DNA from: Solimonas sp966252075
Lineage (GTDB): Bacteria; Pseudomonadota; Gammaproteobacteria; Nevskiales; Nevskiaceae
DNA: 8,184 nt
Assembly (NCBI GenBank): GCA_966252075.1
Contig: CBINNP010000160.1
Span: 1 to 8,184 of the forward strand
Direction of reading: 5' to 3'
Shown here: positions 6,182 to 8,184 of the stretch, in pieces
Layout of the letters: every line of letters begins with the position of its first letter
How positions within the stretch are numbered: position 1 is the stretch's first letter
Notes under the pieces: generated by a model
The model's database searches: none
Told to the model about the DNA's origin: nothing
What the model saw: only the letters and a program-made list of their open reading frames with translations
Made by a program: the position numbers and the translations under genes

Positions 6182-6751
6182 ATGAAGTCCCCCACCCAAA
6201 CCTTTCGCCCGCTGAAGATTGGCGCTGCGGCTGCAGCGCTGATGCTGGTACCGGCCCTGGTCCAGGCGCACAACTACAACTACGTGGAAGGCGGCTGGGT
6301 CCACCGCGACCAGCGTGGTGACGAAGACGGCATCCGCCTGCTCGGCTCCTTCGACGTCGCGCGGCCGGTGGCGATCTTCGCCGAGTACGCCACCGTTGAA
6401 GACTTCGACCAGCTGAGCGCCGGTGCGCTGTTCCACACGCCGATCAACAATGACTTCGACCTCGTGCTCGGTGCGTCGATCGAAGACGTCAACTATTCGG
6501 ACGGCGGCGGCGATACCGGCTTCGGCCTTCGCGGTGGTGTGCGCTGGGTGATTCCTCAGACGCGGCTGGAACTGAACCCGGAGCTGCGCTACGTCGACAT
6601 CGACCCGGAAGAGCTGGTCTCGGTTCGCGTCAACGCGCTGTACCAGCTGACTAACGCCTTCGACATCCAGGCTGCGGTGCAAGGTGGCGACGATGACCGT
6701 TTTGAGCTGGGTGTTCGCTACAACTTCGGCCCCCGCGTGACCGGCCGATAA
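6182..6751 (+). CDS. Small outer-membrane beta-barrel protein (Ax21/OMP-like)
   Basis: A 189-residue secreted barrel protein. A Sec signal peptide (basic start, alanine-rich core) probably ends at VQA29. The mature 160 residues alternate polar and hydrophobic residues in about eight strands. It begins NYNYVEGGWVHRDQ and has later strands such as FGLRGGVRWVI, RLELNPELRYVDI and RFELGVRYNF. The strand ending in Phe182 looks like a barrel C-terminus, though seven more residues (GPRVTGR) follow it. Size and the YVEGG opening recall small barrel proteins of Xanthomonas annotated as Ax21 or outer-membrane beta-barrel proteins; that match is from memory and only moderate. AAGGAG at 6169-6174, seven bases before the ATG, supports the start. 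A GACAATAA box (6151-6158) in the 80-bp gap may be a -10 element, so it is probably transcribed separately from the peptidase gene. Function is unknown. Confidence 0.78.
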   Translation: MKSPTQTFRPLKIGAAAAALMLVPALVQAHNYNYVEGGWVHRDQRGDEDGIRLLGSFDVARPVAIFAEYATVEDFDQLSAGALFHTPINNDFDLVLGASIEDVNYSDGGGDTGFGLRGGVRWVIPQTRLELNPELRYVDIDPEELVSVRVNALYQLTNAFDIQAAVQGGDDDRFELGVRYNFGPRVTGR

Positions 6752-6771
6752 GTCCATTGCGTCCCAGCAAC

Positions 6772-6804
6772 CGCCCTCTCCCACTACGGGAGGGGGCGTT
6801 TTTT
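6772..6804 (+). terminator. Strong Rho-independent terminator of the barrel gene
   Basis: An 11-bp stem, CGCCCTCTCCC (6772-6782) with GGGAGGGGGCG (6788-6798), contains one G-U pair and a five-base loop. Six T residues follow (6799-6804). It begins 21 bp after the barrel gene stop. Its CTCTCCC...GGGAGGG core resembles the repeat hairpin just downstream. Confidence 0.9.
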
Positions 6805-6818
6805 GGGAGCTTTCATCT

Positions 6819-6857
6819 CCCTCTCCCCGCTTGCGAGGAGAGGGCTGGGGTGAGGGG
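6819..6857. repeat. CT/GA-rich intergenic repeat hairpin
   Basis: CCCTCTCC (6819-6826) pairs perfectly with GGAGAGGG (6837-6844) around a loop that can add CGC/GCG pairing, followed by CTGGGGTGAGGGG (6845-6857). On the other strand this reads CCCCTCACCCCAGCCCTCTCC-like. That is a widespread dispersed intergenic repeat in many GC-rich proteobacteria, recognised here from memory. It lies between two convergent genes, the usual place for such elements, and may help terminate or stabilise transcripts ending there. Confidence 0.75.
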
Positions 6858-6877
6858 CGCAAAGATAACCGAGGTGT

Positions 6878-7336
6878 TTAAAACATCCCGAGCGCAACGC
6901 CAGTGGCAAAGGCCTCGCCCAGTTCCCGGCAAGCCATCAGGTCGGCTTCGACAATTTCGCCGCGCACGATGATCGGCTCCGCCACCGGCTTCCACCCGTA
7001 GCCGATCGCGATCCTGTCGATCGCCGTCACCGCGCCGCGCCCATCGTTGCCGGCGCTGACCAGCAAGGCGTACGGCAGGCCCGTGGTGCGGTTCTGCGCG
7101 GGGTAATAGGTGCGGTCCAGAAAGTCCTTCACGGCGCCGGCCATGTAGCCGAAATTCTCCGGTGTGCCGATCAGCAGGCCGTCGGCCCACAGCAGGTCGT
7201 CGAGTTCGGCATCCGCCGCGCGCTTGAAGCGCGTCTCCACATCGTTGGCCTGGCTCGCGGCGCCCGCCTCGGCCGCGCGGCACAACGCCTCCGTATGGCC
7301 GGTCTGGCTGCTGTAGAGGATGAGCACATGCTTCAT
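6878..7336 (-). CDS. Flavodoxin-family NAD(P)H-dependent oxidoreductase (FMN-binding)
   Basis: A 152-residue single-domain flavodoxin-like fold, expected to bind FMN in the cytoplasm and take part in electron transfer or quinone/flavin reduction. The first strand and phosphate loop are ILYSSQTGHTE (6-16). The second FMN-contacting segment is GTPENFGYMAGAVKDFLDR (57-75), the pattern seen in WrbA-like and FMN-reductase proteins rather than in electron-carrier flavodoxins. The third is VSAGNDGRG (93-101). The protein is complete, ending GVALGMF. The start at 7336 gives MKHVLILYSS directly, but no Shine-Dalgarno is present. A CACAAT box lies at 7343-7348 on this strand, only six bases before the ATG, which could mean leaderless translation. 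The physiological substrate cannot be told from the sequence. The gene is convergent with the barrel gene. Confidence 0.9.
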   Translation of the reverse strand: MKHVLILYSSQTGHTEALCRAAEAGAASQANDVETRFKRAADAELDDLLWADGLLIGTPENFGYMAGAVKDFLDRTYYPAQNRTTGLPYALLVSAGNDGRGAVTAIDRIAIGYGWKPVAEPIIVRGEIVEADLMACRELGEAFATGVALGMF

Positions 7337-7342
7337 CCGTCT

Positions 7343-7348
7343 ATTGTG
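7343..7348 (-). promoter_or_regulatory. Possible -10 element close to the flavodoxin-family start
   Basis: CACAAT on the minus strand is six bases from the ATG, so transcription could begin at the start codon itself. No good -35 box is visible. The same GCACAAT word occurs in the divergent region at 4617-4658. Confidence 0.3.
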
Positions 7349-7364
7349 CCGGCCTCATGCCACA

Positions 7365-7395
7365 GAAACGAAAACGGGCGGAAGATCCGCCCGTT
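7365..7395 (-). terminator. Rho-independent terminator of the ComEA-like gene
   Basis: A perfect 10-bp stem (AACGGGCGGA at 7373-7382 with TCCGCCCGTT at 7386-7395) has a three-base loop. On the minus strand it is followed by TTTTCGTTT-like sequence. It lies 25 bp past the stop of the HhH gene, separating it from the flavodoxin-family gene. Confidence 0.85.
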
Positions 7396-7419
7396 CAATG
7401 GCATCGATGCATGCGTGGA

Positions 7420-7686
7420 TCACTTCGCCGGCTTGGCCGCCGCCCCGACGGTCACTTCTGCCTCCAGTGACTTGTAGGTCTTGTCGCCGATGCCATCGAT
7501 CTTCTTGAGATCTTCCTTGCTCTTGTACGGCCTGCCGGCAATGATTGCCTTGGCTTTGGCTGGCCCGATGCCGGGCAACTTCTCCAAGGCTTTCTGGTCG
7601 GCGGTGTTGATGTCGGTGGCAGCAAATGCCGGGATGGAAAGGGCCAAGGCAAGAGCAATCGTTGCTCCTCTGACGAGTTTCATCAT
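7420..7686 (-). CDS. Secreted helix-hairpin-helix (ComEA-like) protein
   Basis: A small exported DNA-binding-type protein of 88 residues. It has a Sec signal peptide (MMKLVRGATIALALALSIPAFA, probable cleavage after Ala22) and a ComEA-like domain. The domain opens with DINTAD and holds two helix-hairpin-helix motifs: LEKLPGIGPAKAKAII (34-49) and LKKIDGIGDKTYKSL (60-74). The two GIG turns are the DNA-backbone contacts. ComEA proteins bind incoming DNA in the periplasm during natural transformation, but many bacteria carry short stand-alone homologs without other competence genes nearby, as here, so a competence role is only possible. A GGGGGA site (7693-7698) precedes ATG 7686 by six bases. ATG 7683 is an alternative, and the in-frame GTG at 7707 would add seven residues and spoil the signal peptide. 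The tail is low-complexity (VGAAAKPAK). Confidence 0.9.
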   Translation of the reverse strand: MMKLVRGATIALALALSIPAFAATDINTADQKALEKLPGIGPAKAKAIIAGRPYKSKEDLKKIDGIGDKTYKSLEAEVTVGAAAKPAK

Positions 7687-7706
7687 GATGAATCCCCCAA
7701 CGGTCA

Positions 7707-7720
7707 CACGGACGTCCGTG
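7707..7720. promoter_or_regulatory. Perfect 14-bp palindrome upstream of the ComEA-like gene
   Basis: CACGGACGTCCGTG is fully self-complementary and lies just upstream of the ribosome-binding site (7693-7698) of the minus-strand gene. The length and symmetry suit a dimeric repressor operator, or a small hairpin in the leader RNA. The regulator is unknown. Confidence 0.45.
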
Positions 7721-7868
7721 CAAGGCGAATATCAATTTCACTGGTTGGGATAACCGCGACGCAGAGCACACTCCTTGCTACTCTTCGGCGGCGGATGTGC
7801 TCTGGCTCTCAAAGTCCCCGACAAGAGGGCGACACTCCGGTTCTTTTATCGCAGCGCTGGAACCTCCC

Positions 7869-8184
7869 ATGAAGATTTCGGTTCGCCATCAGCTAGCAGG
7901 TGGCTGGTTACTTGTGCTCGCGAGCTGGCCGGTGGTCGCCTCCATGAGATGGAATAACTTCGGCTGGGGCGTCGACGGCATGACCACTCTGCTCATGCTC
8001 GTTTTTTGCCTGAATATGGCTCCGGAAATGCGAGCGGGCCTGGCTGAGCTGCGGCACGATCGTGTGGCGCGCCTGGGGCTGTTGATTCTGCTGCCGAGCG
8101 CTGTGGCCTGGTATTACTTCCAGGGCTTGTCAGTCATCAACGGCAGCCCGGAAGCGATGCGGCGCTTCTGGCTGTATGCCGTCA
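7869..8184 (+). CDS. Unrecognised integral membrane protein (3' end outside window)
   Basis: An open frame from ATG 7869 to the window edge, 105 codons seen. I do not recognise the family. The sequence begins MKISVRHQLAGGWLLVL and shows three hydrophobic stretches: about 13-25 (WLLVLASWPVVAS), 37-50 (GMTTLLMLVFCLNM) and 65-85 (ARLGLLILLPSAVAWYYFQG). A charged cytoplasmic-type loop (PEMRAGLAELRHDRV) separates the second and third. This looks like a multi-pass inner-membrane protein. Only a weak TGGAA lies upstream. The frame is also open for at least 70 bases before the ATG (a GTG at 7797 is in frame), so an earlier start is possible, but the ATG gives the best N-terminus. The gene is divergent from the ComEA-like gene. 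Confidence 0.65.
   Translation, partial: MKISVRHQLAGGWLLVLASWPVVASMRWNNFGWGVDGMTTLLMLVFCLNMAPEMRAGLAELRHDRVARLGLLILLPSAVAWYYFQGLSVINGSPEAMRRFWLYAV

Noticed and set aside
6011..6862. 283-codon minus-strand open frame through the barrel gene
   Set aside because: It runs through the terminator and repeat hairpins and has no domain; the plus-strand barrel gene has a signal peptide and ribosome-binding site.
7775..7957. Short plus-strand open frame before the last membrane gene
   Set aside because: It has no signal, domain or ribosome-binding site and overlaps the membrane gene in another frame.

Overview
The window is GC-rich chromosomal DNA with dense, short-spaced genes. Its content suggests a Gram-negative gammaproteobacterium, probably near the Xanthomonadales/Nevskiales: outer-membrane lipoproteins, a PA2778/PA2779-type gene pair, a small bacterial SET-domain methyltransferase, a secreted ComEA-like helix-hairpin-helix protein and a small outer-membrane barrel. 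The lineage is inferred from gene content only. No tRNA, rRNA, transposase, phage gene or CRISPR array was seen.

Layout. Positions 2-784 (+) hold the 3' part of an EnvZ-like sensor histidine kinase that begins outside the window. Positions 915-3502 (+) hold two lipoprotein genes with overlapping stop and start codons: a six-repeat NHL beta-propeller (915-2135), then a larger lipoprotein with bacterial Ig-like character (2132-3502). After a 255-bp leader region with palindromes comes a CspA-family cold-shock gene (3758-3970, +) with a strong terminator. A SET-domain lysine methyltransferase (4099-4584, -) is divergent from the PA2779-like gene (4762-5142, +). That gene is followed closely by a PA2778-like C39-type cysteine peptidase with TPRs (5166-6101, +) and then a small outer-membrane barrel gene (6182-6751, +). 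A terminator and a second CT/GA-rich repeat hairpin separate the barrel gene from the convergent flavodoxin-family gene (6878-7336, -). A secreted HhH (ComEA-like) gene lies behind that (7420-7686, -) with its own terminator. The window ends inside an unrecognised membrane protein gene (from 7869, +).

How the genes work together. Two pairs look like functional units. The propeller and Ig-like lipoproteins are translationally coupled and are probably co-localised cell-envelope proteins. The PA2779-like small membrane protein and the PA2778-like peptidase are known companions, and the peptidase may act on its neighbour or on another envelope substrate. The other genes look like independent transcription units. 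Nothing here proves a new system. The best leads are the coupled lipoprotein pair, the peptidase/small-protein pair with its unclear peptidase start, the SET enzyme with Thr at the usual His of its NHSC motif, and several unassigned palindromes in promoter or leader regions.
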